Of a DNA stretch of 64,000 nucleotides, positions 44,050 to 52,871 are shown one piece after another. A program made the position numbers and the translations under genes. The DNA is from Propionicimonas sp020161015 (GTDB taxonomy: Bacteria; Actinomycetota; Actinomycetes; Propionibacteriales; Propionibacteriaceae), in assembly GCF_964266745.1 (NCBI RefSeq), contig NZ_CAXWGX010000001.1, positions 558,001 through 622,000 on the forward strand, written 5' to 3'. Numbering within the stretch: the stretch's first letter is position 1; each line of letters starts with the position of its first letter. A model generated the notes under the pieces. The model worked only from the letters and a program-made list of their open reading frames with translations, was not told the DNA's origin and searched no databases.

Positions 44050-45057
44050 TCACCGTCCACCGACAAGGACGACGCTGCCGCCGAGCACGAGGGTCACCCG
44101 CACGTCGACACCCTGCAGGCCGGCCCGGTCGAGCCGCTCCCGCAGGCCGGCCTCCTGAATTGTCGGCGGGGGTCCGAGCGCGACGATGCGAAGGCTCCCC
44201 TGCCGCACGCTGATGTCCTGGATCTGCCAACCCTGGGCGCTCGCCCACTCCGTCGCGACCGGGGCGGCCCTGGCCGCGATCAGCTCCTGTTGGAGGACCA
44301 CCCAGCTGCCCAACCCCAGGGGGACGGCGAGCACGGCGACCGCCGCGATGACCACGGCCACGGTTGCCCGATGCAGGACGCCGATGCCGGCCCCGAGTTC
44401 ACTCGCCGCCTGCCGCACGCCGTAGGCGAGGAAGACGACCGTGCCCGTCGCGATGATCGCGGTGACGTTCGTCCCGAACAGCAGCAGGGCGCCAACCGCC
44501 TGCTGCGGGGCCCCCGACTCCAGGGTCAGGCCCACCACGGCGAGGGGCGGTACCAGTGAGATCGCGATCGCCACCCCGGGAAGGGTGTCCGAGATGTCGG
44601 AGCGCACCATGGCGAAGGCACCCACCACCCCCGTCGCCAGGGCGGCGAGCAGGTCGATCAGCCGAGGGGACACCCGCGCGGCGATCTGGGCGTTCGTGTC
44701 TGCGACCAGCAGCGTGTGGTTCGTCATGCCCAGCAGGTAGGCGATCACGATCACGCACGCGGCTCCGGCCACCACCATCCCCAGGTTGACCAGGATCAGA
44801 CGCCGCCGGGAGAGCACCACGGACAGCGCCGTGCCGAGGATCGGGGTCATCAGCGGGGCCACGATCATCGCCCCGATCACCGTCGCCGTCGAATCGGCCA
44901 TGACGCCGGCGCTGGCGATGACCGTGGCCAGCGTGATCAGCACCCAGAACGCGGAGAGCTTGCGGTGCCGGGTGGCCCCTTCCGTCATGAGCAGGCGGTC
45001 CATCATTCGCTCGACGTCGCTGGGGGCAACGCTGCCCAGCATCCTCACTGTCAGCAC
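44050..45057 (-). CDS. DUF389 membrane protein
   Basis: 335 residues. The DUF389 core is clear: ADSTATVIGAMIVAPLMTPILGTALSVVLSRR and ATGVVGAFAMVRSDISDTLPGVAIAISLVPPLAVVGL, with six or so helices followed by a soluble C-terminal segment (about 260-335) with a predicted alpha/beta pattern. No molecular function is known for the family. It converges on the AI-2E gene. Confidence 0.85.
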   Translation of the reverse strand: MLTVRMLGSVAPSDVERMMDRLLMTEGATRHRKLSAFWVLITLATVIASAGVMADSTATVIGAMIVAPLMTPILGTALSVVLSRRRLILVNLGMVVAGAACVIVIAYLLGMTNHTLLVADTNAQIAARVSPRLIDLLAALATGVVGAFAMVRSDISDTLPGVAIAISLVPPLAVVGLTLESGAPQQAVGALLLFGTNVTAIIATGTVVFLAYGVRQAASELGAGIGVLHRATVAVVIAAVAVLAVPLGLGSWVVLQQELIAARAAPVATEWASAQGWQIQDISVRQGSLRIVALGPPPTIQEAGLRERLDRAGLQGVDVRVTLVLGGSVVLVGGR

Positions 45058-45104
45058 CTCCTTTTCGGGCCACCGGGCCGTCGTCGGGGGCCGCGCCCAG
45101 GGCG

Positions 45105-47417
45105 CTAGCCGAGAATCTCCACGACAACCCTGCGGATCGTCGCGGTGAACCGGAACGGGACGTCGTAGTCCCGCACGACGGGTGTACCGGTGTCCTCGCC
45201 GATGTCCAGCGTCTCGTCCGCGGAGAACCGCACGGGCACGGTCTGGTCGATCCGGCCCCGCGCCACGACGTCCCCGTCGACGATGAGCATCAGGTCGCCT
45301 CCGCTGCCCGGGGTGCCGCCGTCGTAGGAGAACTCGGCGACGACGGTGTGGTCTCCGGCGCCGAGGGCGTCGGGGGCCGTGGTCACGTACTTGTGCTCCG
45401 GGTAGTGCGATCGGGCGTAGGCGAACGTCGGGCGTCCCTGCATCAGGTACAGCGCGAAGCCCCCGAACCAGCCGCCCTGGGTGATGATCACCCCCTCGGC
45501 GCCGATGTCGGGGAGGGTCACCTGTGCCGAGATCCGGAACGACGTGTTCTTGACGTCCGGCGCCATGCCTTCGGTGATCCGGGTGACACCCGGGAAGTAG
45601 GTGTAGGTGGTGCGGCCTGCGTTGTGCTGCGGGCGGTTCTCGGGACGGAGCCGCTCGATGTAGCGGTCGTCCAGCGGCAGCACCTGGTTGCGCCGGGCCT
45701 CGCTGAGGAAGAGCTGGCGCAGCTCCTCAAGCTTCTCCGGGTGGTCGTCCGCGAGGTTCCTCGACTGGGTGAAGTCGTCGTTGAGGTTGTAAAGCTGCCA
45801 CTCGTAGTCCTCGAACGGGTCCGGGTTGGTGGGCCCCATCCCCACCCACGGCAAGCGCTTGGGCGCGGTGTTCGCGATCCAGCCGTCGTGGTAGATGCCC
45901 TGGTTCGCGACCACCTCGAAGTACTGGGTCGTGTGCTTCTCGGGTGCGTCGGCGTCGGTGAAGGTCGGCGAGAGGCTCACCCCGTTGAGCGGCACCTGGT
46001 CGACCCCGTTGATCCTCTCCGGCATCGGGATGCCGGCAACGTCCAGGATCGTGGCGGCGATGTCGGTGACGTGCGTGAATTGCGAGCGCAGCCCGCCGGA
46101 ATCGGTGATCCCGCTCGGCCAGGACACCACCATGGACGTCCGCGAGCCGCCGAGGTGGGACGCGATCTTCTTGTCCCACTGGTAGGGCGAGTTCATCGCG
46201 TGCGCCCAGCCGTGGGAGAAGTGGTTCTGGAACCACATGCCGCCGAACTCGTCGATGTTCTCGACCATGAAGTCCTCGCGATCGACCAGGCCGTTCGCGA
46301 TCACGCCGATCTCACTGGTCAGCCCGTGTCCCGTCGGGTCCTCGGCACTGGAGCCGTTGTCGCCCTGGATGTAGATGATCAGGGTGTTGTCCAGCTCGCC
46401 GAGTTCCTCGATGGCGTCCACGACCCTGCCGACCTGGTAATCGCAGTGCGCCAGAGCGGCGGCGTAGCACTCCATCTCGCGGGCACACACCCGCTTCATG
46501 TCCTCCGAGAGGTCGTCCCAGCGGCGGTAGTGGTCAGGGGTCGGGTTGAGCACGGCGTCCGGCGGGATCACCCCGATCGCCTTCTGCCGCTCGAAGGTCC
46601 GGACGCGCTGCTCGTCCCAGCCGTGGTCGAACTGGCCCGCGAACTTCTCGATCCACTCTCTCGGCGCGTGGTGGGGGGCGTGGGCCGTGCCCGGCGTGTA
46701 GTAGGCGAAGAACGGCTTGCCCGGTCGAACGGCCTTCTGCGTCCGGATCCACGTGATCGCGTGGTCGGCCAGGTCGGCGTCGAGGTGGTAGTTGTCCTCG
46801 TGGCCCAGGTACGGGTCGACGGGAGTCGTGCCCTCGTACACCGCGGGGCGGAACTGGTGGGCGTCCGCGCCGAGGAACCCGTAGAAGTACTCGAACCCCA
46901 GCCCTGTCGGCCAGAGGGTGAACGGGCCCGCCGGAGTGGTGAGCCAGTCCGGGACGTTGTGGTTCTTGCCGAACCATGCCGTCGCGTAGCCGTTGCCGGT
47001 CAGGATCTCCCCCAGCGTCCCCACGCTCTGGGAGACGATGCTGTGATAGCCCGGGAAGGGCGTCGAGAACTCCATGATGATGCCCGTCGAGGCGACATGG
47101 TGGTTCCGCCCGGTCAGGAGCGCCGCGCGGGTGGGCGAGCACAGTGCGGTGGTGTGGAAGCGGTTGTACCGCAAACCGCGCTCCGCCAGGCGCCGATACG
47201 TCGGGAGCGGGATCGGTCCGCCGAACACGTCGCTGGCACCGAAGCCGACATCGTCGGTCATCACCAGGAGGACGTTCGGCGCGCCATCGGGCGCCTCCAC
47301 CTCACGAGGCCATTCGATCGGGTCCGAACCATCGATGGTCCGATCGATGTGCCCGACCTGCTGGAAGGGACGGATCGGCAGGTGGGTGCGATCCGGCCAA
47401 CCGCTTTCAGCAGTCAT
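45105..47417 (-). CDS. Arylsulfatase, Cys-type, cytoplasmic
   Basis: 770 residues, like mycobacterial AtsA-type arylsulfatases. N-terminal metal site NVLLVMTDDVGFGASDVFGG; formylglycine signature CSPTRAALLTGR with Cys93; GTAHAPHHAPREWIEKF and IYIQGDNGSS complete the core; residues after about 560 form a C-terminal beta domain. No signal peptide is seen, so it acts inside the cell or is exported by another route. The Cys-type signature can be matured by anSME, and an anSME gene is close. It releases sulfate from sulfate esters; the organic substrate is unknown. Confidence 0.92.
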   Translation of the reverse strand: MTAESGWPDRTHLPIRPFQQVGHIDRTIDGSDPIEWPREVEAPDGAPNVLLVMTDDVGFGASDVFGGPIPLPTYRRLAERGLRYNRFHTTALCSPTRAALLTGRNHHVASTGIIMEFSTPFPGYHSIVSQSVGTLGEILTGNGYATAWFGKNHNVPDWLTTPAGPFTLWPTGLGFEYFYGFLGADAHQFRPAVYEGTTPVDPYLGHEDNYHLDADLADHAITWIRTQKAVRPGKPFFAYYTPGTAHAPHHAPREWIEKFAGQFDHGWDEQRVRTFERQKAIGVIPPDAVLNPTPDHYRRWDDLSEDMKRVCAREMECYAAALAHCDYQVGRVVDAIEELGELDNTLIIYIQGDNGSSAEDPTGHGLTSEIGVIANGLVDREDFMVENIDEFGGMWFQNHFSHGWAHAMNSPYQWDKKIASHLGGSRTSMVVSWPSGITDSGGLRSQFTHVTDIAATILDVAGIPMPERINGVDQVPLNGVSLSPTFTDADAPEKHTTQYFEVVANQGIYHDGWIANTAPKRLPWVGMGPTNPDPFEDYEWQLYNLNDDFTQSRNLADDHPEKLEELRQLFLSEARRNQVLPLDDRYIERLRPENRPQHNAGRTTYTYFPGVTRITEGMAPDVKNTSFRISAQVTLPDIGAEGVIITQGGWFGGFALYLMQGRPTFAYARSHYPEHKYVTTAPDALGAGDHTVVAEFSYDGGTPGSGGDLMLIVDGDVVARGRIDQTVPVRFSADETLDIGEDTGTPVVRDYDVPFRFTATIRRVVVEILG

Positions 47418-47668
47418 GTCTCGATCCTCCCGGAGGTGTCACCCCACAGACGTCAGCGGTGGGGGCGAGGAACTCTTGGCCACCCATTCTGGGCCCGAGG
47501 GGCGCACCTGCGCGAGGGCTTTTCGAGATGAATGCGACCTCCCGCCGTGCGGACGGCGCTGCCGACGCGCTGAGGGTGCGGAGTCCGAGGAACGGGCTGG
47601 TTCCGGCGGCCACCCGCTCGGCGCGACTCGAGTGAGCCCCACCGAGCAGGATGGCCGGCCACTCGGGA

Positions 47669-49138
47669 CTACTGCTTCCGGCCGCGCCCGTGGTCGGTCC
47701 ACGGGACACGGATGAGCTGCAGCTGGCCGTTCTCGACGAGTTCCGGATCGGCCAGGCCCTGGTGGGCCTGGGTGGTGACCAGGTACGTGCCTCGCCCGAG
47801 GAGGTGGGAGACGTCGATTGTCCCCGACGACTCCTCATCGGTGGTCAGGAACCCGCTGCCGCCCTCGGTGAACCGGCTCGGGTCGTGTTCTGCGACCTTG
47901 GTGAGCCGATCGGTGCGCAGGGTGTAGCTGTAGACGCCGGCCAGGTACGGGGTGTTGCCCGGGTCCTCGTTCAGGAGCAGTTGCTTGCCGTTTCGTGCGG
48001 CGGCCATGTTGTCGAGCATGTGCTGGCCCTCGGTGCCGTCGAGCAGCAGGCTGACCCGACCGCCGAGCTGCGGCCTGGTGACGTCGGTGAAGGTGAGCTT
48101 CCACACCCGGGACGGCCCGTCGAAGCGCGCGGTGGTGTTGAAGTAGAACACGTTCGGGTTCCGGGCGTCCCAGGCGCCGTCCTCCGGCCGCCACCACTCG
48201 GTGACCCCCTTCGACTCCGAGCGCTCCTGGAGACCGGCCGCGTCGAGGCCGCTCACGTCGCCGAGACCGGCGAGCGTGAACCGGTGGGGACGGAAGCCCG
48301 GCACGGCGTCCCCCGTGGCGCGGTCGTACTCGTCGGTGAAGCCCGGGGTGCTGATCCCGTAGAGCTGCCCCCCGGCCAGGCCGGCCTTCTCGATCGTGTT
48401 GCCGGTGGCCTTCTTGGTGCCGACGTAGACGTACACCTGCCCGGGTGTGGAGTCGTCGGTGCCGATGACGACGGTCCTGTCGCCGGTGGCCGGGTTGGCG
48501 AGGGAGTTCTCCCACTGGAAGCGGCCCAGGTCGGGCAGGTCCCAGGACGTCCCGTTCAGTTCGTGGGCGAACGCCCGTCCGGTCGTCGCCTCTTCCCCGT
48601 CCATGAAGAGCCGGCCGTTGTAGCCCCGCCCGGTCCGGGGGTTGTAGAACGCGGAGTGCGGCGGCAGGTCGGCCGAGCAGAGCCGGTCGATCGCCGTGGT
48701 GCCGGCCACATAGGTGCCGTCGGCCCGGCGGAACATGATCCGGTGGATGAGGTCGGAGCCGGACAGGACCCGGTGGTCGGAGGTGCGGATCACCCACTTC
48801 GAGACGAACGAACCCTTCGATCCGTGCGCCCGCACCGCACCCTTGGTGGCGCCCAGCTCGTGGTTCATCAGCACGGTGATCGTGCCGTCCCCGTTGTCGA
48901 ACGCCCCCAGCCCGTCCGGGATGCCGACCATGCGGTAGCCGTTGTCGGCCGCGTCACCCACCGTGAGCAGCGACTCCGTCCTCACCCCCGGCGCCGTGGG
49001 AACAAGGAACGGGGACTGGGAGGAACTCGGGCCGGTGACGGTCTGGGCGGGGGGAGGGGTCGCCTGCGCCACTCCGGCAGGAAGAAGGAGAGCAGTGCCG
49101 GCCGCTGCCGTCGCGAGCAGCCGTGGGATCCGGGCCAT
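47669..49138 (-). CDS. Secreted PhoX-like (DUF839) protein
   Basis: 489 residues from ATG 49138. A Sec signal spans about 1-26 (MARIPRLLATAAAGTALLLPAGVAQA). DUF839/PhoX-type beta-propeller features: VGIPDGLGAFDNGDGTITVLMNHELG, RLFMDGEEATTGRAFAHEL, GDRTVVIGTDDSTPGQVYVYVGTK and LLLDGTEGQHMLDNMAAARNGKQLLLNEDPGNTPYLAGVYSY. Some members are calcium-dependent alkaline phosphatases; the predicted glutamates and NHE motif are present, but activity here is inferred only. Confidence 0.8.
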   Translation of the reverse strand: MARIPRLLATAAAGTALLLPAGVAQATPPPAQTVTGPSSSQSPFLVPTAPGVRTESLLTVGDAADNGYRMVGIPDGLGAFDNGDGTITVLMNHELGATKGAVRAHGSKGSFVSKWVIRTSDHRVLSGSDLIHRIMFRRADGTYVAGTTAIDRLCSADLPPHSAFYNPRTGRGYNGRLFMDGEEATTGRAFAHELNGTSWDLPDLGRFQWENSLANPATGDRTVVIGTDDSTPGQVYVYVGTKKATGNTIEKAGLAGGQLYGISTPGFTDEYDRATGDAVPGFRPHRFTLAGLGDVSGLDAAGLQERSESKGVTEWWRPEDGAWDARNPNVFYFNTTARFDGPSRVWKLTFTDVTRPQLGGRVSLLLDGTEGQHMLDNMAAARNGKQLLLNEDPGNTPYLAGVYSYTLRTDRLTKVAEHDPSRFTEGGSGFLTTDEESSGTIDVSHLLGRGTYLVTTQAHQGLADPELVENGQLQLIRVPWTDHGRGRKQ

Positions 49139-49544
49139 GGTGTGCCTTTCGTGCGTGGACGCTGAGGCTTCAGGCCACCAGCCCAACGCTTCGTGCACAT
49201 GACCCGGAACCGACGCCACGCCGAACATCCGGTGACAGCGGTGGTGAGGCTCCACCGACCGTCAGCGGGCGGAACAGCCGGTGCGCCCACCGTGGGGCGC
49301 CGGGAGGTGCGGGCTCATCCGAACCGGGCCAGGACCCAAGACCGCGGTCAGATGCTGTGTGCCCTGATCAGGGCCGGACACAAAAAAGTGCGCGAGAGAG
49401 GAGTTGAACCTACCGTGGGGCGGGTGCCAACTAGCTCTTGACTAGGCATTACGTACAGTTGTTGCGCTGTTCGACGAGGATCGTGGGGCAGATGTGGGGC
49501 AGGATCCAGTTCGTCTCCTACCGACCCCTTCCACTGGCCTTCGT
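49139..49544. other. Gap with a 14-base palindrome, no gene
   Basis: No convincing gene. GCCCTGATCAGGGC at 49361-49374 is a perfect palindrome, flanked by GTGT/ACAC and a run of six A. Downstream (49388-49415) is a stretch that resembles the 3' end of a tRNA on the minus strand, without a matching 5' half. Composition changes here from very GC-rich to less so, which may mark the edge of acquired DNA. Confidence 0.4.
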
Positions 49545-49767
49545 GGTCGTGGTGCCCCGAAGCCGTCGGCGAAGACTTCATCCACACGCCCGGACAGGTC
49601 GACGCATCCGCCTCGATCGACGCCCATGCCGAAGGAAGCGGGAGGCCAGCGGCGGCATGCGAGACCGGGCCTGAGCCGCCTTCGCAGGTCGGCCAGCGAC
49701 AGAGCCACCTGGAATCCTCCGGCAGGGCGTCGACCAGCCGATGCAGCTCGCGACGACCGGCATCCAT
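49545..49767 (-). pseudogene. Decayed small gene, possible antitoxin-like protein
   Basis: From ATG 49767 the frame reads MDAGRRELHRLVDALPED, then a one-base shift is needed to continue QVALSLADLRRRLRPGLA, RRWPPASFG, VDLSGRVDEVFADGFG. The combined pattern (HRLVDxLPED, ALxDLRR, WPPxFFG, ADGFG) resembles small actinobacterial proteins of unknown function, some beside toxin genes. Present state: frameshifted and not expected to be functional. Confidence 0.45.
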
Positions 49768-49847
49768 CCAACGAGCGTACGGACCGAGCCACTATCAAGC
49801 CGACTCAGATCTCTTCCAGGTCGTCGCAGTGTCAGCTAAGTCGACAC

Positions 49848-50124
49848 ATGGTCGAAGCCCTTACAACACAGGTGCCGACCGCTGGCTCGGAAGGCTCAAG
49901 GGCCGGCGGGCGCGCCTGCGAATCGTCGAGCGGATCGACCGGCCCGCCCACGGCAACCTCGGCGACACCAAGCCTGCCGGCCAGGGCGTGGGAATTCCGA
50001 CTGACCTATGGCCCGGACTACCGGGTCTACCTGCAAGACGGCGACACAGGCAGACATCGATCGGGCACGCCAGTTCGCAGTCGATTGGCACTCTGAGGAG
50101 GACGGTGATGACAACCACGGCTGA
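49848..50124 (+). pseudogene. Decayed RelE/HigB-family toxin gene
   Basis: Pieces of one toxin lie in successive frames. ATG 49848 gives MVEALTTQ; after a shift near 49870, DRWLGRLKGRRARLRIVERIDR and HGNLGDTKPAGQGV; after a shift near 49990, WEFRLTYGPDYRVYLQDGD; after a further shift near 50046, QADIDRARQFAVDW to a stop at 50124. The order matches HigB/RelE-like toxins (RARxRIxxRIDR, GDxKPVGxGVxELR, YGPGYRVY, then xxADIxRAxxxA). The usual LLCGGDKxTQ segment is missing, so an internal deletion also occurred. It overlaps the antitoxin start, as in live modules. Confidence 0.7.
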
Positions 50125-50430
50125 CAGGTACACCCGCTTCGATGCGGTCGACTACCTCGACGGCATCGATGATGCTGCCGCGTACCTCCAGATCGTCCTG
50201 GAGGAGTACGCGGACGACCCAACCGCGGTCCCCCGCGCCCTCGGCGTGATCGCGCGCTCACAGAACATGAGCGAACTCGCCCACCGGGTCGGCATGAGCC
50301 GCGACGGTCTGCACAAGGCCCTCTCCGCCGAAGGCAACCCGCCTGGCCCACCGTCCTCAAAGTCACCAACGCCCTCGGACTACGCCTCACCCTTCACGAA
50401 GTAGCTCCCGCCGGGTGCAATGTGATCTAG
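50108..50430 (+). pseudogene. Frameshifted HigA-like antitoxin
   Basis: From ATG 50108 the frame reads a typical HigA-like antidote: TRFDAVDYLDGIDDAAAYLQIVLEEY, PRALGVIARSQNMSELAHRVGMSRDGLHKALSAEGNP. A one-base deletion near 50343 then sends it into a stop at 50404. In the neighbouring frame the expected C-terminus continues as WPTVLKVTNALGLRLTLHEVA and stops at 50430. The helix-turn-helix is intact, so a truncated DNA-binding protein of 98 residues could still be made. Cognate of the broken toxin upstream. Confidence 0.72.
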
Positions 50431-51494
50431 TCGGCTGGGCTTCCCTTTCGAGGACGGCGAGCCGGCATGCGCCTCCACTCCAACAGCCCGACGTCGGTGC
50501 GCGACCCGACAAGCCAGGAGGTGGTAGTCCGGTAGATCTCTCCGGGTCGCAGGACTGTCGTCGGAAATCCCGCGTGGTTTGGCGCGTCAGGAAAGCCCTG
50601 TGTCTCAAGTGCCACACCGGCCCGCCGCACGTACGGCACTCCTGAGGTCCCGACCTGGGTGCCGTCGAAGTGGTCGCCACCGTAGACCTGGAGTGCTGGC
50701 TGATCGCTCACGATGGTGAGGGTGAGACCATCCGGGCCGACGAGTCGGCAATGCTCCCGTATCCCTTCACCGTCGACGACGAAGCTGTGATCGAAACCTC
50801 CGCGCCGGGTGATTCCCTCGCCTTCAGCTTGGTGGGTCGCTCGCCCAAGGTGACACCCGTTTCGGAAGTCTGCGGCGGATCCTTCGACTTTTCGGATTTC
50901 GCCGGTCGGGATTCCGTCGTCCCAGTTCGGCGTGTAGCTGCTTGCGTGGATCTGAAGTTGGTGCCGGTCGGTGTTGGTGCCTGCGTCCTCGCCGTTGAGA
51001 TTGAAGTACGGATGGGTGGTCACATTCAGCACGGTTGGTTCGCTGGTGTGGGCCAGGTAGGTTACTTGAGCGCCGTCTGCGAGTACTTGGTAGCGCGCCA
51101 TCACTTCAACCTCGCCAGGATAGCCCTGCTCGCCGGCCGGGCTGATGAGCTTGAGTTCGACCCAGTCTTCGCCCGATCCGCATACTGTCCAAGTGCGGGA
51201 GTGGAATCCTCCCGCGCCTCCATGGAGATGATTGGGCGGCTCGTTGGCGTCCAGTAAATATTCTCTGCCGTCAAGGGCGAATCGCGCGCCCGCGATCCGG
51301 TTTGCGAACCTGCCTACGGTCATGCCTACATATCGGTTCGATTCAAGGTAGTCGGAGACGACCGCTGAGCCGAGCACGATGTTTCGCCATTCCCCACTGG
51401 GCAAGAGTACCTCGAATCGGCGGAGGGTCGCCCCAAGGGTCAAGACCTCGAGCCGCACATTCCCGCGACAAAGGCGGAGCGCTTCCTCAACCAC
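50427..51494 (-). CDS. galM: Galactose mutarotase (aldose 1-epimerase)
   Basis: 355 residues from GTG 51494. GalM motifs: GATLRRFEV, YVGMTVGRFANRIAGARFALDG, NHLHGGAGGFHSRTW with catalytic His, TTHPYFNLNG with the second His, GFDHSF, and PNHAGFPTTVLRPGEIY with the catalytic Glu nearby (VALETQGFPDAPNH). It interconverts alpha and beta anomers of aldohexoses. It lies downstream of the glycyl radical/sugar importer operon but behind its own hairpin, and carries a TAGCGCTA site in its leader like the two sites around the LacI gene, so it probably belongs to the same regulon. Confidence 0.9.
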   Translation of the reverse strand: MVEEALRLCRGNVRLEVLTLGATLRRFEVLLPSGEWRNIVLGSAVVSDYLESNRYVGMTVGRFANRIAGARFALDGREYLLDANEPPNHLHGGAGGFHSRTWTVCGSGEDWVELKLISPAGEQGYPGEVEVMARYQVLADGAQVTYLAHTSEPTVLNVTTHPYFNLNGEDAGTNTDRHQLQIHASSYTPNWDDGIPTGEIRKVEGSAADFRNGCHLGRATHQAEGEGITRRGGFDHSFVVDGEGIREHCRLVGPDGLTLTIVSDQPALQVYGGDHFDGTQVGTSGVPYVRRAGVALETQGFPDAPNHAGFPTTVLRPGEIYRTTTSWLVGSRTDVGLLEWRRMPARRPRKGSPAD

Positions 51495-51633
51495 CGTGTT
51501 CGCTCCTTTGAATCATTCGACGGTGCACCTATTCCTTGCGGGTGCCGGACATTCGTTGTGGGCCAATTACTCCCCGGGATTGCGTTGGCGCAGCCAGGTC
51601 GTCGTCGCTGTTGCGGAATCAACATTGTCGTGA

Positions 51634-51641
51634 TAGCGCTA
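51634..51641. promoter_or_regulatory. TAGCGCTA operator in the galM leader
   Basis: ATAGCGCTAC contains the core TAGCGCTA, identical to the core of GTTAGCGCTAAC (60532-60543) and TTAGCGCTAA (60741-60750). A site for the LacI protein encoded at 61155 is likely. Confidence 0.5.
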
Positions 51642-51716
51642 CCGCGCCGCATGTCGACGCCTTTCCTCGCCCGTGACTGGCAACGGTGCGCGGGAAACTC
51701 TCGGAAGCCTGCCGGT

Positions 51717-51767
51717 GCCGAGGTTGGCTGCAGCGCGGGGGGTACTCCGCGTGTAGCCAACCTCGGC
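51717..51767 (-). terminator. Strong stem-loop after the HTH-less LacI-like gene
   Basis: GCCGAGGTTGGCT (51717-51729) and AGCCAACCTCGGC (51755-51767) form a perfect 13-base stem; the loop has its own CGCGG/CCGCG hairpin. It separates the importer operon from galM. Confidence 0.6.
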
Positions 51768-51932
51768 GGCGGGACGCTCATCAGGGGCGGATGAGCTGTG
51801 GCGCCCGCCATCTCCTGCCTGGGCCAGATGCGCGCCAGCTCCGGCAGGAAGAGCATGCATTTGCAGATCCGCGACGGTCATCGAGTGCACCGCTCCGCCG
51901 CGAGTTGCCCCGAGTCGGACAAGCAGCGCTGG

Positions 51933-52787
51933 TCAGTTCGACCCCCGGGCGAAGTCGGACGTGGAGGCGCGTATCACTACACGGGGTGTGTAGGTTACGA
52001 CTCCGCCGCTCTCCCCCCGGATCGCCGACAGGAGCATGTCCACGCTGCTGCGCCCGGCCTCTGCAAATGGTTGTTCGACGCTGGTGAGTGCGGGCTGGAA
52101 GTAGGCCGATCCGGCGATGTTGTCGAATCCGGCGACAGCGACCTGCCTGGGCGCGTCAAGTCCTGCATCTTTGGCTGCCCGGAGAACCCCGAGTGCGAGC
52201 AGGTCGTTCGCGGCGAAGATCCCATCGGGTCGGGACTCGTCGCTGAAGAGGCTCTTGCTCACCTCGTAGGCGGCCTCCGACCCCCAACTGTCTGCACGCA
52301 GGAGGGCACACCCTTCCCTGCCAGCGACGGCTTCCTTCCACCCGGTGACGCGTTCATGGGCGTCATACCAGTCGTCCGGGCCGGCCACGTGCGCCACCCG
52401 CGTGCAGCCGACGTCGAAGAGATGTTGGCTGACCTGGCGGGCTGCGGTCCGCTGCGCGATCCACACACCCGTTCGTCCGGGGGCGAGTTCTCCGCCCCTG
52501 ATGATCGACACCGGAAAGTCGCTGAAGAGCGCCTGCGTCATGGCGTCCACGCCCGTCGTCGAGTCAACGATGACGAGCCCTTCGACGCGAAGCCGGTGCA
52601 GCTCCCTGATCACGCCGGTCATCATGTCCGGGTCTTGCGGAACGGCTACGTTCGTGGTCGCATACCCCACCGCACGGGCCGCGTCGGTGATCGCAACACC
52701 CAGGCTTACGGGCCCGAAAAGGCCATCCCGCGGCATGATGATTCCGATGAGCTTCGCCTTGCTGGCGGTTCGAACTTGTTCAGCCAT
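51933..52787 (-). CDS. LacI-type sugar-sensing domain protein without helix-turn-helix
   Basis: 284 residues from ATG 52787. It begins MAEQVRTASKAKLIGIIMP, which corresponds to the hinge end (LRTxxSxxIGII) of a LacI protein, and continues through the whole effector domain: VEGLVIVDSTTG, GIFAANDLLALGVLRAA, VAVAGFDNIAGSAYFQPALTSVEQP. The 60-residue DNA-binding headpiece is absent, and no remnant is seen in any frame of the 84 bases upstream, which hold a hairpin. It lacks a signal peptide, so it is a cytoplasmic sugar-binding protein, perhaps a co-repressor partner of the complete LacI protein at 61155, or a relic of gene truncation. Confidence 0.75.
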   Translation of the reverse strand: MAEQVRTASKAKLIGIIMPRDGLFGPVSLGVAITDAARAVGYATTNVAVPQDPDMMTGVIRELHRLRVEGLVIVDSTTGVDAMTQALFSDFPVSIIRGGELAPGRTGVWIAQRTAARQVSQHLFDVGCTRVAHVAGPDDWYDAHERVTGWKEAVAGREGCALLRADSWGSEAAYEVSKSLFSDESRPDGIFAANDLLALGVLRAAKDAGLDAPRQVAVAGFDNIAGSAYFQPALTSVEQPFAEAGRSSVDMLLSAIRGESGGVVTYTPRVVIRASTSDFARGSN

Positions 52788-52794
52788 CGTCGGG

Positions 52795-52825
52795 GTGGGT
52801 CCAGCCGCCAGGCGGCTCGACCCAC
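52795..52825 (-). terminator. Stem-loop between the permease and the LacI-like gene
   Basis: GTGGGTCCAGCCGCC and GGCGGCTCGACCCAC pair over 14 of 15 positions around a single A. It lies between the permease stop and the LacI-like start and ends eight bases before that ATG. Terminator, processing site or translation block. Confidence 0.5.
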
Positions 52826-52871
52826 CTCCCTCCCTTCGTAGTCCCTGTTTCGGCTCGTATGTGCGGTGAGA

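Larger units (their letters stand above)
51495..51932. other. Gap holding the galM leader and an upstream terminator
   Basis: No gene is supported in this 438-base gap. It contains the terminator hairpin at 51717-51767 and the TAGCGCTA palindrome at 51634-51641; the galM transcript probably starts between the two. Confidence 0.55.

Noticed and set aside
49361..49374. GCCCTGATCAGGGC as a terminator
   Set aside because: A perfect palindrome, but the T run is on the wrong side for minus-strand transcription and absent on the plus strand.
49388..49480. tRNA gene on the minus strand
   Set aside because: GGTTCAACTCC followed by a poly-T run resembles a T-arm and 3' end, but the stem pairs poorly, no CCA or matching 5' acceptor strand is found, and no anticodon arm fits. 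At most an attachment-site remnant.
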